Shown here in pieces: positions 1-8,031 of a stretch of 43,115 bases of DNA. The notes under the pieces are model-generated. The model saw only the letters and a list, made by a program, of their open reading frames with translations, had not been told where the DNA came from and ran no database searches. The position numbers were made by a program, and so were the translations under genes. Source of the DNA: Nocardioides sp. (lineage in GTDB: Bacteria; Actinomycetota; Actinomycetes; Propionibacteriales; Nocardioidaceae); the NCBI GenBank assembly GCA_025965125.1, contig JAOPXM010000148.1:1-43115 (forward strand), in the 5' to 3' direction. Within the stretch, counting starts at the first letter, position 1; each line of letters begins with the position of its first letter.

Positions 1-87
1 GCGCAGGGCATGGGTCCGAGGCGCGGGATGCGCAGGGCCGGTGGACCGGGCGCCCGGCGCGGTTTCCGTGGCGGTCGGCGCGGCTGA
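1..87 (+). CDS. possible 3' end of an upstream gene with an Arg/Gly-rich tail
   Basis: Reading from base 1 gives 28 codons and then TGA. The residues are almost all Gly and Arg (for example GARRGFRGGRRG at the end). Such RG-rich tails are known at the C-terminus of actinobacterial RNA-binding proteins and DEAD-box helicases, but no catalytic domain lies inside the window, so the product cannot be named. High-GC DNA readily gives Gly/Arg strings by chance, so this may not be coding. Confidence 0.25.
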   Translation, partial: AQGMGPRRGMRRAGGPGARRGFRGGRRG

Positions 88-107
88 CGGAGGATTAGGC
101 TGAGGGC

Positions 108-644
108 GTGACGTCAAGGCGCCCGGCCGGATCCGGCGACATCCCCATTCCGCTGCAGTGCACCGTGACCATCGAGGTGTCCGGTGACTACGCGCAGCTC
201 GAGCCGGTGCTCGGCGAGCTGGGTCGGCTCTTCGGGGAGCAGAACGTACAAGTGGTCGGTCGGGCGAGTCGGAGCACCGAGTGGGACGAGGATCGCGCTG
301 CTCAGTTCGTCGCCGAGCTCAAGATGCCGGCCTTGGTCGCCCTGCGGCACATCGCCGAGGGGGCACCCAAGGTCGGCGTCGCTCACGTCCAGGCCCAGAT
401 GACGAAGGCCGGACTGCCGATCACCCCGGGGACGCTTTCGTCGATCGGGTTCGCCGTCCGGCGGCTCGGAGGCTCTCCACCCTTCATCCGGGACGGCTAC
501 CAGCGGGCCTACCTGATGAAGCCGGACGTGGCCGGGCATCTGCTGACCGCGCTCGATGCCGAGGAGAAGCGACGTCAGGCCGCCGGACCGCACCACCCGC
601 CGGGCTGGGCCCCGAGAAGGCGCCCGCCGCGAGGTGCCCGATGA
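108..644 (+). CDS. unknown protein with a possible winged-helix C-terminal half
   Basis: 178 residues from a GTG start; an alternative start is not obvious. I do not recognise a family. Residues about 15-50 (TVTIEVSGDYAQLEPVLGEL) look like one beta strand and helix of a small alpha/beta unit. Residues about 75-140 have the rhythm of a winged helix: a helix LVALRHIAEGAP, a second helix around VAHVQAQMTKAG, a Leu/Ile-rich helix LSSIGFAVRRLGG, then a Tyr-containing wing ending in AYLMKPDVAGHLL. The tail is Pro/Arg-rich and low in complexity. The stop overlaps the next start as ATGA, so the two genes are probably co-translated. DNA binding is an inference from predicted shape only. Confidence 0.7.
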   Translation: MTSRRPAGSGDIPIPLQCTVTIEVSGDYAQLEPVLGELGRLFGEQNVQVVGRASRSTEWDEDRAAQFVAELKMPALVALRHIAEGAPKVGVAHVQAQMTKAGLPITPGTLSSIGFAVRRLGGSPPFIRDGYQRAYLMKPDVAGHLLTALDAEEKRRQAAGPHHPPGWAPRRRPPRGAR

Positions 645-988
645 CCACCTCCTCGCCCGGGGAGCAGGACTTCGAGATAACACTCGAGCGCGGCGGTGGC
701 TTCGCCGGGATCGCCAACCACCAGCAGCTCGGCCCGGTCGCCACCGATCAGCTCGAACCTGGGCTGCGCGAGGCCGTGGTAGGGCTGGGGCAGGCCGGCC
801 GCGAGGCGGCCGTGGCCGCCACCCCTCCAGAAGCCGGGATCCCCGACGGCATGTGGGTCCAGGTCGAGATCCGCTCTGGCGACGACGTGCGACGTGTCCG
901 GTGGCCGGAGCGGAGGCCGCCGTCCCCGGTGCTCGACGAGCTCTACAGGATCGTCGCCGGGCAGGGCCAGTGGCGCCGAGCGCTGTGA
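641..988 (+). CDS. emfourin-like protease-inhibitor family protein
   Basis: 115 residues. The N-terminal strand FEITLERGGGFAGI is the hallmark of the emfourin (M4in) family of small proteins; members bind thermolysin-like M4 metallopeptidases such as protealysin. The rest fits too: a central loop with PPEAGIPDGMWVQVEIRSGDD, then a C-terminal helix VLDELYRIVAG. No M4 peptidase gene is visible in the window, although the family is often found beside one, so the target (if any) may lie to the left or elsewhere. The ATG overlaps the stop of the upstream gene (ATGA). Family assignment rests on motif recall; inhibitory activity is not shown by the sequence. Confidence 0.6.
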   Translation: MTTSSPGEQDFEITLERGGGFAGIANHQQLGPVATDQLEPGLREAVVGLGQAGREAAVAATPPEAGIPDGMWVQVEIRSGDDVRRVRWPERRPPSPVLDELYRIVAGQGQWRRAL

Positions 989-1017
989 CACCCTGCCGGG
1001 CCCTGGGCGAGCAAACC

Positions 1018-1866
1018 TCAGTCGCCTTCGTAGGGTGCTGGTCCGCGGCTCAGGCCGTCGCTGTCTCGTTGTCGGCGATTCCGGCCTGACCGAGGACGGT
1101 CGGTTGTCCTGAGGTGCGCCTTGGCGGAGGACAAGGCAGGTCGCCGCCCGCGCAGGAGAGGGTGCACGAGCGCGTCCATGAGCGGCGTCGGCGGCACGCC
1201 GAGCTCGTCGGCCAGCAAGGCACGGTAGGCGTCGTACCGCCGGAGCCCCTCGAGCAGGTTTCCCTCCGCGATGTGCACGGTGATCAGTGCGCGCTGGGCA
1301 CTTTCCCGCAGCGGCTCGGCCACCACCGCGGCGTCCGCTGCCTCCACCGCCTGAGCGAAGTGACCCACGTCGGCAAGCCGCACAGACAACACCTCGAGGG
1401 CGTGCAGACGCAGCTGGCGCAGTCGCTCGCGCTCGACGAGCACCCAGTCCTGGTACCAGCCCGGCAGCAGCTCTCCGTGCAGCGCCGACCGGGGCGTGCG
1501 AAGGGCGAGGACGTCCGTGCGGGCCTCGAAGACCTGCCTCGCCCAGGCCTCGACCTCCTGGACGTCGACCGCCACGCCGCTCACGAGACGGACCGACGCC
1601 TGCGAGCAGTCCACCAGTCCGGGCGCGACCTTCTGCAGCCGCCACAACGTGGTGCGGAGGCTGCCCTGTGCCTGTTCCTCGGGAACGTCGGGCCACAGGG
1701 CCCCGGCCACGGCACTTCTGGCCCGTGCACCGTATAGCCCCAGGTGGGCAAGCAGTCGTTGGGCGCTCGGCGCCAGGTTGCCGGTGGGTTTCGGCTCCTG
1801 GGCCGGAGGGGCGAACTCGATGGAGAACCTGTCCAGCAGGGATATGCGTGCGCCCGAGGCATTCAC
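1018..1866 (-). CDS. SARP/AfsR-type transcriptional activator (wHTH plus BTAD)
   Basis: 282 residues from GTG at 1866, preceded by an AAGGGGGG ribosome site eight bases upstream; longer frames upstream lack one. Residues about 5-95 form an OmpR/PhoB-type winged helix: ISLLDRFSIEF strands, then SAVAGALWPDVPEEQAQGSLRTTLWRLQK, the usual SARP pattern with 'LWP' and 'LRTTLWRL'. Residues about 100-245 are a bacterial transcriptional activation domain made of TPR-like helices (LLPGWYQDWVLVERERLRQ, RALITVHIAEGN, GLRRYDAYRALLADELG). There is no NB-ARC domain, so this is the short SARP form. Such proteins activate nearby operons by binding direct repeats. It is divergent from the JmjC gene at 2081, which is a candidate target. 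The last 30 residues are basic and low in complexity. Confidence 0.85.
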   Translation of the reverse strand: MNASGARISLLDRFSIEFAPPAQEPKPTGNLAPSAQRLLAHLGLYGARARSAVAGALWPDVPEEQAQGSLRTTLWRLQKVAPGLVDCSQASVRLVSGVAVDVQEVEAWARQVFEARTDVLALRTPRSALHGELLPGWYQDWVLVERERLRQLRLHALEVLSVRLADVGHFAQAVEAADAAVVAEPLRESAQRALITVHIAEGNLLEGLRRYDAYRALLADELGVPPTPLMDALVHPLLRGRRPALSSAKAHLRTTDRPRSGRNRRQRDSDGLSRGPAPYEGD

Positions 1867-2080
1867 GCCAACCCCCCTTGCGCTAGAGCAAACCCTCCGC
1901 AGGTGCACGCGCCTTGTGACTTGCGCCGCACGCCCAGTAGTAGAAAGAGTGCCCCCGGCCAATCGGGGTGTCAATCGGCATTGAAAGCCCTCGGCGTCTC
2001 TTGCTGCCGATTCGCCGCGGGCGTACGTTGACGAGCAAGCCTTGGCAGGCAAGGAGGCTGGCAGGCGGGAGGAGTGGATC

Positions 2081-2995
2081 GTGGACGGCCAGCTCGATGA
2101 CTTCCCGGTCCGGGTCCGCGTCGTCGACGCCGACAGGCTCGATCGCGACTCGTTCGATCCCGCCGTTCCGTTGATCGTCCACGGCGTGCTCGATCGTGCT
2201 CGGGCCAAGTGGACCGATGACTGGCTCCTCGATCGCTTCGGTGACGATCGCTGCCAGGTGTCACTCGACTCCCGAACTGCGCGCCGGGCCCATGAGACGC
2301 AGGTGCCACTGGCCAGGTTCCTCGAGTCCATGAAGAAGGCCGACGGGGCCGCCGATGATGTGCCGGCGTACCTCTTTCATTCGTCGGTCGGGTCCGATGC
2401 GGCGGAGGACCTGTTGGACGACCTCGACATCCCGCAACCGATCGTGGAACTCGGGGTGCCTTCGTTGCACCGCTTCTTCGTCGGACCGGTGTTCTCGGGA
2501 ACGCTTCCCCACTTCCACACGCACGCGGTCAATGCGCTCTCCCGTGGCCGCAAGAGGTGGGCGATCTACGAGGGGAAGAATGCGCGGGTCACCGCGGCGT
2601 TGATGAGGAGGTCGCTCCGGGACTTCGGGAGTGGGTCGCAGGCGTACGACTGGTTCCAGTCCGAGTGCGCGACGTTGCGGCATCGACCGATGGTCCGGCT
2701 CTGGGAGTTCGTGCAGGAAGCCGGTGATCTGGTCTACATTCCCGGGGGTCTCATTCACGCGGTGGTCAACCTCGCGCCAGTGGTCGGCTTCACGGTGGAG
2801 TTCGAGCCCGAGGAGGCGGCCCTGGAGCCGATTGCCGTCGGTGCCGGCCAACGAGCCGCACGAGGTCCTTGGTCGGCGGGTCCGCGGCTGCCCGGTCCGC
2901 GATTGCCCGGTCCGCGATTTCCGGGTCCGCGATTGCCCGGTCTGCGGCCGGGCGTCCGGAACCCACGTGCCAGCTGGTATCGCGGGGGGATCTGA
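2081..2995 (+). CDS. JmjC/cupin-type 2-oxoglutarate oxygenase-like protein
   Basis: 304 residues from GTG at 2081, chosen because GGGAGGAG lies six bases upstream; a TTG 39 bases earlier has no ribosome site. The core (about 95-245) shows a JmjC double-stranded beta-helix: [25 protein letters not shown], then [19 protein letters not shown]. In JMJD6-type enzymes the first motif is HxD and the second supplies the distal His and a strand of the barrel. Here the first motif reads H144-F-H146 (then T-H148), as in some JmjC members with HxH, and the distal His is H226. So it may bind metal with three His, or be a non-classical member. Residues 267-291 are a Gly-Pro-Arg-Leu-Pro repeat (see repeat entry). 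Substrate unknown; protein or small-molecule hydroxylation is the family role. Divergent from the SARP-type regulator. Confidence 0.75.
   Translation: MDGQLDDFPVRVRVVDADRLDRDSFDPAVPLIVHGVLDRARAKWTDDWLLDRFGDDRCQVSLDSRTARRAHETQVPLARFLESMKKADGAADDVPAYLFHSSVGSDAAEDLLDDLDIPQPIVELGVPSLHRFFVGPVFSGTLPHFHTHAVNALSRGRKRWAIYEGKNARVTAALMRRSLRDFGSGSQAYDWFQSECATLRHRPMVRLWEFVQEAGDLVYIPGGLIHAVVNLAPVVGFTVEFEPEEAALEPIAVGAGQRAARGPWSAGPRLPGPRLPGPRFPGPRLPGLRPGVRNPRASWYRGGI
2879..2950 (+). repeat. 15-bp in-frame tandem repeat, about 4.8 units
   Basis: Units start at 2879, 2894, 2909, 2924 and 2939. The unit is GGTCCGCGATTGCCC with few changes; units 2 and 4 are identical. Each encodes Gly-Pro-Arg-(Leu/Phe)-Pro, so the array adds a basic proline-rich tail to the JmjC-type protein without breaking the frame. 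Near identity at the DNA level suggests recent slippage expansion, so copy number may differ between strains. Confidence 0.9.
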
Positions 2996-3045
2996 GAAGG
3001 AGCGGGTGACCTCGCGAACTAGCCGTCGCCGCTTTCGGCCGGTGG

Positions 3046-4242
3046 TCAGGTCAGCATGCCTCGCCGCAGCGGCACCGGCCATCGCCCTCGCCGGCGGGTC
3101 CTCGCGCCCGCGCCGAGTGCGGCCTTGCTGCGTCGAGCCCGCCGGAGCTCGCGACGGAGGTCGGCAACCGTGTCGCGATGCTGCTGGTTCTCGTGGTGGA
3201 CACGGTCGAGGATCGTGATCAGCGCATCGACGCTCGAATCCAGGACGCGGCCGTCCTCCGGTCTGTCTCGCGCGGGGGTCCCTCCTGCGTCCTCCGCAGA
3301 GGGAACCAGCTCGGCGAGGTCGCCGACGACGTCCACGCCGGCGGTCCGCAGTCGCTTGACCATGGCTTCGGACTTGCGCACCGCGAAGGCGTGGTCCGCA
3401 CCGGTCAGGGCGAGCCTCGAGCCCTGCTGTCCCGCGAGGACCTGATTGGCGAAGTACCCCTTCACCATCCTGGAGTACGGCCCGTGGTGTGCGAGTCGGT
3501 CGCCGAGGACGGCGTTCATCCGGCGCAGCAGCTCGACCTGCTCCGCGCCGAGCGAGTCGTTCTTGCGCGCCGACCGGGTGTCGAACGACGAGGGGTCGAG
3601 CTCGAGGAGGCCCGCGAACCGCTCCCACAGCACGGCCGGTGGCGTTCCGCGAGGTGGCAGCGTCACCACATGCACGTGCTCGCGCGGCAGCCCGCCGCCC
3701 CAGCGGTCCAGCACGCCGGCGAAGTCCTGCACCGACCAAAACCAGTTGGTCCCCGACCTGTCGGCCCGAAGGCCGTCCATGAACTCGGAGAACGGCTGAT
3801 CGGTCCTGGTGTCCGTGCTCGTTGCTCGGTGGTCGTCGACCTGGCGGACCATGCCCTTGACGTTCTCCTGCCAGTGCGCCGGGATCTGCCGGGCGAGGTC
3901 CCGGGCGGTCACGATGACGTGGACCTCCCTCCGGGCGCCGAGATCGGCGATCGCCCTCCGCGCCTGTTCCTGCGAGGCTGGAGCGAACAGCTCGTGCGAG
4001 ATCAGCACGTCACCGCCCCAGTTCATGGCCTCGTCCACGAGGGCCCGCCAAGCACCTGGGATCCGGGCGCCCGCCGCGTGCTCTCCTCGAACGTCGAGGC
4101 AGGCCAGGTAGTGGCCGAGTGCGTCCCCGGGCAGCAACAGCCCCTGCTCGAGCGCCAGGTGGCGCCCGGACCACAGGACGTGTTGCAGGAAGCTCGTTCC
4201 GGTCTTGGGGCTCCCGACGTGCAAGAAGACGCGTTGCGGCAT
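3046..4242 (-). CDS. sulfotransferase-like protein (PAPS-type P-loop)
   Basis: 398 residues from ATG 4242. The N-terminus RVFLHVGSPKTGTSFLQHVLW is the 5'-phosphosulfate-binding loop of sulfotransferases (GSPKTGTSF at 10-18). Further matches are a 'VLISHELF' strand, then 'VHVIVTARDLARQIPAHWQE', the region that binds the 3'-phosphate (an Arg after a beta strand). After about residue 330 the chain becomes charged and helical, ending in an Arg-rich tail (about 380-398), which is unusual and might contact a membrane or nucleic acid. Family members move sulfate from PAPS to a sugar, lipid or small molecule. The neighbouring glycosyltransferase genes suggest a glycan or glycolipid acceptor, but that is inference. 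It is convergent with the JmjC gene. Confidence 0.8.
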   Translation of the reverse strand: MPQRVFLHVGSPKTGTSFLQHVLWSGRHLALEQGLLLPGDALGHYLACLDVRGEHAAGARIPGAWRALVDEAMNWGGDVLISHELFAPASQEQARRAIADLGARREVHVIVTARDLARQIPAHWQENVKGMVRQVDDHRATSTDTRTDQPFSEFMDGLRADRSGTNWFWSVQDFAGVLDRWGGGLPREHVHVVTLPPRGTPPAVLWERFAGLLELDPSSFDTRSARKNDSLGAEQVELLRRMNAVLGDRLAHHGPYSRMVKGYFANQVLAGQQGSRLALTGADHAFAVRKSEAMVKRLRTAGVDVVGDLAELVPSAEDAGGTPARDRPEDGRVLDSSVDALITILDRVHHENQQHRDTVADLRRELRRARRSKAALGAGARTRRRGRWPVPLRRGMLT

Positions 4243-4553
4243 GGTTCGAGCGTATGCCCGCGGACCTGGTTTCCGGTGTGCTCTGGTGCGCTCTCGGCAG
4301 GTCACAGAGCTCAGCCGGAGGTCTTGGATCGCGAGCTCCGAGGCACGGTTCCCCGACGCCGACGCCGACGCCGACGTGCGGCGCTGCCGGGCGAATCGTT
4401 GGGAGCGATTGGCCCCAGCAGAACTCCGGAGGAGCCGTGTCAGGACTCGCAGTGCCGAGTTGGGTTAGCCGTACGAGCGAGAGTGTCCTGCCGGGAGGGG
4501 GGGTACTGGCTGAGGATTGAGACGCCGGGTCGGCCGGCGCGAAAGGAGGAGTC
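4243..4553. other. divergent intergenic region with a short tandem repeat
   Basis: About 310 bases between the leftward sulfotransferase gene and the rightward CBS gene. I find no credible coding frame. It holds four exact copies of the hexamer CCGACG at 4353-4376 and ends in a strong ribosome site (GAAAGGAGG) for the CBS gene. Promoters for both genes should lie here, but I see no clear -35/-10 pair. Confidence 0.5.
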
Positions 4554-4982
4554 ATGACGACCGCCCGCGAGATCATGAGTGGGAGTGCCGAGTGTGCGCG
4601 CTTCGGCGAGTCCGTGGCGGACGCAGCTCGCAAGATGAGGGATCTGGATGTCGGGGCGCTGCCGATCTGTGGGTCCGACGACCGGTTGCACGGCATGATC
4701 ACCGACCGGGACATCGTGGTCACCTTTGTAGCCGAGGGCCGCGACCCGGCCTCGGTCGATGTAGAGGAGCTCAGCGCGGAGAAGCCGGTCACGATCGGGG
4801 CTGACGACTCTGTCAACGAGGCGCTCAAGACGATGGCGGAGCACGGCGTACGTCGCTTGCCCGTCATCGACGGGCACGAGCTGGTCGGGATGTTGTCCCA
4901 GGCCGACGTCGCGAAGAACCTCTCCGACGACCAGATCGGCGACCTGGTCGAGGCCATCTCCGCAGCACCCGCCAACAACTGA
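4554..4982 (+). CDS. CBS-pair domain protein
   Basis: 142 residues with an excellent ribosome site (GAAAGGAGG then AGTC). It is almost only a Bateman module: CBS 1 at about 7-62 (TAREIMSGSAECARFGESV, then LPICGSDDRLHGMITDRDIV) and CBS 2 at about 72-128 (VTIGADDSVNEALKTMAEHG, then RRLPVIDGHELVGMLSQADVA). Stand-alone CBS pairs bind adenine nucleotides such as AMP, ATP or SAM and act as energy or stress sensors. In actinobacteria this single-module type is common in stress and dormancy genes. There is no fused enzyme domain. The next gene begins three bases after its stop, so the two may be co-transcribed. Confidence 0.9.
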   Translation: MTTAREIMSGSAECARFGESVADAARKMRDLDVGALPICGSDDRLHGMITDRDIVVTFVAEGRDPASVDVEELSAEKPVTIGADDSVNEALKTMAEHGVRRLPVIDGHELVGMLSQADVAKNLSDDQIGDLVEAISAAPANN

Positions 4983-4985
4983 GCA

Positions 4986-5840
4986 ATGGGCGGTCTGCCT
5001 GGCCCCGGACGAGTCGTGGCGGTGACCATCGCCCACGGCCGGCACGATCACCTGGCGTTGCAGATGGAGTCGCTGGCCGCCGGCTCGCGACCGCCCGATG
5101 AGCACGTCGTCGTTGCGATGGACGACCACGAGTTGACTCGATGGCCGGCGTTCGTCGTGTCCATGCCCACGGCTGTCGGGGGACTGCCTCTAGCAGGGGC
5201 GCGCAACCTGGGGGTCGGCACCGCCCTGGACCTCGCCGCCGACGTGGTGATCTGCCTCGACGTCGACTGCCTGGTCGGCAACGACCTAGTTCGCGCTTAC
5301 GCAGAGGCCGTCCGGACAAACCCTGGGGTTGTGTGGTCCGGTCCGGTCACCTACTTGCCGCCTCCGCCGACGGGCGGCTATGACCTGCCCAGCCTGGCGT
5401 CGCTCGATGATCCTCACCCCGCCCGCCCGGCTCCGCCGCAGGGTCGCGTCGAGTTGGACGACCGACCCGATCTCTTCTGGTCTCTTTCGTTCGCCTGCTC
5501 AGCGTCGGCCTGGCGTCGGTCCGGTGGCTTCTGTGAGGAGTACGTGGGATATGGAGGCGAGGACACGGACTTCGCCCGGGCGGCGCTCGGCCGGGGCCTC
5601 AGGCTTGGTTGGGTGGGGAGCGCGCGTGCCTATCACCAGTGGCACCCGGTCTCGGATCCACCGGTGGAGCATCTCGACGACATCATCAGGAACGGGGCGA
5701 TCTTCCATGAGCGCTGGGGTTCCTGGCCCATGCAAGGGTGGTTGGAAGAGTTCGAACGCCGGGGTCTGGTGCGTCGGGAGGCTGGGATGTGGACACGCGA
5801 TGGCATGAACGGGTGTCGGACAGATACCGCGGATACCTGA
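4986..5840 (+). CDS. family 2 (GT-A) glycosyltransferase
   Basis: 284 residues. The N-terminus VVAVTIAHGRHDHLALQMESL is the first beta-alpha unit of GT-A enzymes; LDVDCLVG (about 93-100) contains the DxD metal/nucleotide motif; YVGYGGEDTDFARAALGRG (about 190-208) is the acidic 'ED' segment that supplies the catalytic base region. Together these mark a GT2/GT7C-type transferase that uses a nucleotide sugar. There is no membrane segment, so it is cytosolic. The start is three bases after the CBS gene stop and has no ribosome site of its own, which suggests translational coupling; a GTG at 5016 is an alternative. Acceptor and sugar cannot be told from sequence. Confidence 0.85.
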   Translation: MGGLPGPGRVVAVTIAHGRHDHLALQMESLAAGSRPPDEHVVVAMDDHELTRWPAFVVSMPTAVGGLPLAGARNLGVGTALDLAADVVICLDVDCLVGNDLVRAYAEAVRTNPGVVWSGPVTYLPPPPTGGYDLPSLASLDDPHPARPAPPQGRVELDDRPDLFWSLSFACSASAWRRSGGFCEEYVGYGGEDTDFARAALGRGLRLGWVGSARAYHQWHPVSDPPVEHLDDIIRNGAIFHERWGSWPMQGWLEEFERRGLVRREAGMWTRDGMNGCRTDTADT

Positions 5841-5848
5841 GTACTCAG
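5837..5848. repeat. 12-bp perfect palindrome across a stop codon
   Basis: CTGAGTACTCAG lies at the end of the glycosyltransferase gene and contains its TGA stop. It sits between convergent genes. It has no loop, so it is a weak terminator; it could be chance. Confidence 0.4.
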
Positions 5849-5937
5849 ACAGACGGAGGAGCCCTCGCAGTCATCACAGGGCCTCCACCGGCATCGGTCG
5901 CGCTGGCGGCCCCGATCCTGGCGCGGATGACGGAGCC

Positions 5938-6966
5938 TCAGGACTGACCAGCGACGGCCTGGACGGAGTCGGCGAAGCGTTGCGCGGCGCGTCCGTCACA
6001 CCATTCGGTCCACAGGCTGCCGTCCAGGCCAGACGCGTGTCCGAGCAGCTCGGACCATCCGTGCGTCGGCCACGACTCCCGGACCACGGCCGGCCAGTCG
6101 CCGTCGGCAAGGATGGCTGCCGTGACCCGCTGCTCGTCGTGTGGTCGCTCCTGCGGGAGCACCACGGCCGGGCGTTGGGCGGCGGCGATCTCGGCGAGCG
6201 CGTTCTGCCCGGCATGGGTGACCACGACATCGGCGGTGCGGATTGCCTCCCACGGGTCGTCTACCCAGGTGTCCTCGCTGCCCCCGAGCACGGTCCAGTG
6301 CCAGCTCGGCGTCTGCGCCCGCATCGAAGCGATGTCCGCACCGGTCACCGCGTGGCCGCCCGCCCCCCAGAGAAGCACCGCGCTTCCGGGCCTCGAGCCT
6401 CTTGGGTCGACGCCTCCGGAAGCCGGCGGTGCGTCGACGGGTGAGAAGCGCGACAGTGCACCGACCGCATGGACGCGCTCCTTGACGTCGTACGGGGTGC
6501 CGCGGAGCATGCCGTGGGCCGCGGACGGCCAGAAGCCGACCAAGAGGTCGGCGACGTCGAACCCCAGGAGGTGGGCCGGGTCGTCCCGGGTTCCCGGGAG
6601 GACCACTGTGACGACGCGCACGCCGTGCAGCCGGGCCAGCAGCTCGACCTCGACGGACACGTCGCACACCACGGCAGCAGGTGCGGCCCGATCGATCCAG
6701 CGGGCGATCTGAGCCATCCGACCGCGCAGCCCTGCGTGACCCACCGGAGCCCAGTGGAGCCGCCCGCGCGCGGTCGGCGCGTCCGCCTCGACTTCGGACG
6801 TCCGGTCGTCACGCGGCAGGTGTGCCCATTCGCCGACCCACCCCTCGGGCCTCGGCAACGAGGACAGCCCCGTCACCGACTCGCCCCGCATCTCGAGCTC
6901 CGCAGCCAGTTGGCAGGCACGGTGGAGATGTCCGCGTCCGACGTGGTGCACGTAGTAGCCGATCAT
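5938..6966 (-). CDS. GT-B glycosyltransferase, MurG/GT28-like
   Basis: 342 residues. It starts MIGYYVHHVGRGHLHRA, the glycine-rich loop of GT28/MurG-like enzymes where the acceptor and phosphate are bound (GxGH). Its C-terminal half carries VVTHAGQNALAEIAAAQRPAVVLPQ, the classic 'H-A-G-x-N-x-x-x-E' donor-binding motif for a nucleotide sugar. No membrane segment is seen, so it should be cytosolic or peripheral. ATG overlaps the stop of the upstream GT4 gene by four bases (ATGA), making it the last gene of the leftward P450-GT-GT-GT operon. Donor and acceptor are unknown. Confidence 0.85.
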   Translation of the reverse strand: MIGYYVHHVGRGHLHRACQLAAELEMRGESVTGLSSLPRPEGWVGEWAHLPRDDRTSEVEADAPTARGRLHWAPVGHAGLRGRMAQIARWIDRAAPAAVVCDVSVEVELLARLHGVRVVTVVLPGTRDDPAHLLGFDVADLLVGFWPSAAHGMLRGTPYDVKERVHAVGALSRFSPVDAPPASGGVDPRGSRPGSAVLLWGAGGHAVTGADIASMRAQTPSWHWTVLGGSEDTWVDDPWEAIRTADVVVTHAGQNALAEIAAAQRPAVVLPQERPHDEQRVTAAILADGDWPAVVRESWPTHGWSELLGHASGLDGSLWTEWCDGRAAQRFADSVQAVAGQS

Positions 6967-8030
6967 GCGGCGAGCTTCGGGCCGAGTGCTGTCCGGTACG
7001 TGAGCTCGTACTCGTCGACCATCCGCGTGAGCCCGCAGGCCCGCTCCGCATGCTGACGGACGACCTGCCGGTCCAAGACAGCAGCGGCCCTGATCGCGGC
7101 AGCGAGAGCCGAGAGGTCACCGGGTCTGACCAGGAGGCCGGCCGACTCCGACACCACCTCCGGCAACGCGCCGCGCGCGTACCCCGCGACTGGCGTGCCA
7201 CAGGCCATGGCCTCCGAGGCGACCAGGCCGTATGGCTCGTCCCAAGCGGGCGTCACGACCGCCACGGCGGCATCGCCCACCAGGCGCGCCAGGTCGGTGC
7301 GGCACAGGTGGCCGGCGTACCGGACGCCGTCACCCAGGCGGGGCACGATCACCTCCCGGAAGTAGGTGCGGTCATGCAACGGCCCAGCGAGCACGAGGGG
7401 CAGGCCAGCGCGCTGGCAGGCGTCGATCGCGTCGTGCGGCGCCTTCTCGGGCACGAGGCGGCCCGTCCACACCGCAGGACCACAACCCGGGCCGGGCGAC
7501 CACGCAGCCAGGTCCACCCCGTTTCGGATGACCGTGCTGGCAACCACGTGACTCCAGGAGCTGGCCGTGAAGGAACTCACCGCGGTGAAGGTCGAGCTCG
7601 CTGCCGACAGCACCAGGGCGGACTCGAGCCATGGCAGGGGCGGGGTGTGGAGGGTGGTGAGCACGGGGACAGGCAGCGCCGAGGCCATCGCCACCGGGAG
7701 GTGGTGGAGGCTGTTGTTGTGCACGATGTCGAAGTCGCGCGCGCCGTGGTGCAGCAAGGTGAGCATCAGGTCGAGATAAGCGTGGTGCTCGGCCATCCAC
7801 GTCGCACTTGGTGCATGGCGATCCGCCATGGCGGCCGCGCTGGGCTTGAACTCCGCCAGGGGGAGTACGCGGACCGGCAGAGCCGGGTCAGACCCGGGTG
7901 CCGCAAACAGCGTCACCGCGTGACCCCGGCGGGTGAGCTCACGGGCGAGCGTGTGGATGAGCGCCTCGAGCCCACCGGCGAAGGGCTCGCGGATCGGGTA
8001 TCTGCTCGAGCCCACCAGACAGATTCGCAT
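6963..8030 (-). CDS. GT4 family glycosyltransferase
   Basis: 355 residues. N-terminal GT-B loop FAGGLEALIHTLARELTRRG (about 18-35) and the retaining GT4 signature E265PYGLVASE273 (E-x7-E), followed by AMACGTPVAGYARGALPEVV. 'TGRLVPEKAPHDAI' near residue 189 is the sugar-nucleotide phosphate-binding Arg/Lys segment of this family. The gene begins one base after the previous stop and overlaps the next gene by ATGA, so translation is coupled. GT4 enzymes build lipid-linked sugars, exopolysaccharides or small glycosides; which applies here is not visible. Confidence 0.9.
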   Translation of the reverse strand: MRICLVGSSRYPIREPFAGGLEALIHTLARELTRRGHAVTLFAAPGSDPALPVRVLPLAEFKPSAAAMADRHAPSATWMAEHHAYLDLMLTLLHHGARDFDIVHNNSLHHLPVAMASALPVPVLTTLHTPPLPWLESALVLSAASSTFTAVSSFTASSWSHVVASTVIRNGVDLAAWSPGPGCGPAVWTGRLVPEKAPHDAIDACQRAGLPLVLAGPLHDRTYFREVIVPRLGDGVRYAGHLCRTDLARLVGDAAVAVVTPAWDEPYGLVASEAMACGTPVAGYARGALPEVVSESAGLLVRPGDLSALAAAIRAAAVLDRQVVRQHAERACGLTRMVDEYELTYRTALGPKLAA

Positions 8031-8031
8031 C

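Noticed and set aside
575-1696. Long open frames on the opposite strand over the BTAD and emfourin-like genes
   Set aside because: They are Arg/Ala/Gly-rich shadow frames of high-GC DNA without family motifs or ribosome sites.
2261-3739. A 492-residue frame antisense to the JmjC and sulfotransferase genes
   Set aside because: It crosses two genes with clear motifs, is mostly Arg/Gly/Pro and has no start signal.
4353-4376. CCGACG hexamer array as a CRISPR or phase-variable switch
   Set aside because: Four units of six bases with no spacers and no gene in frame across it; plain GC-rich slippage repeat.
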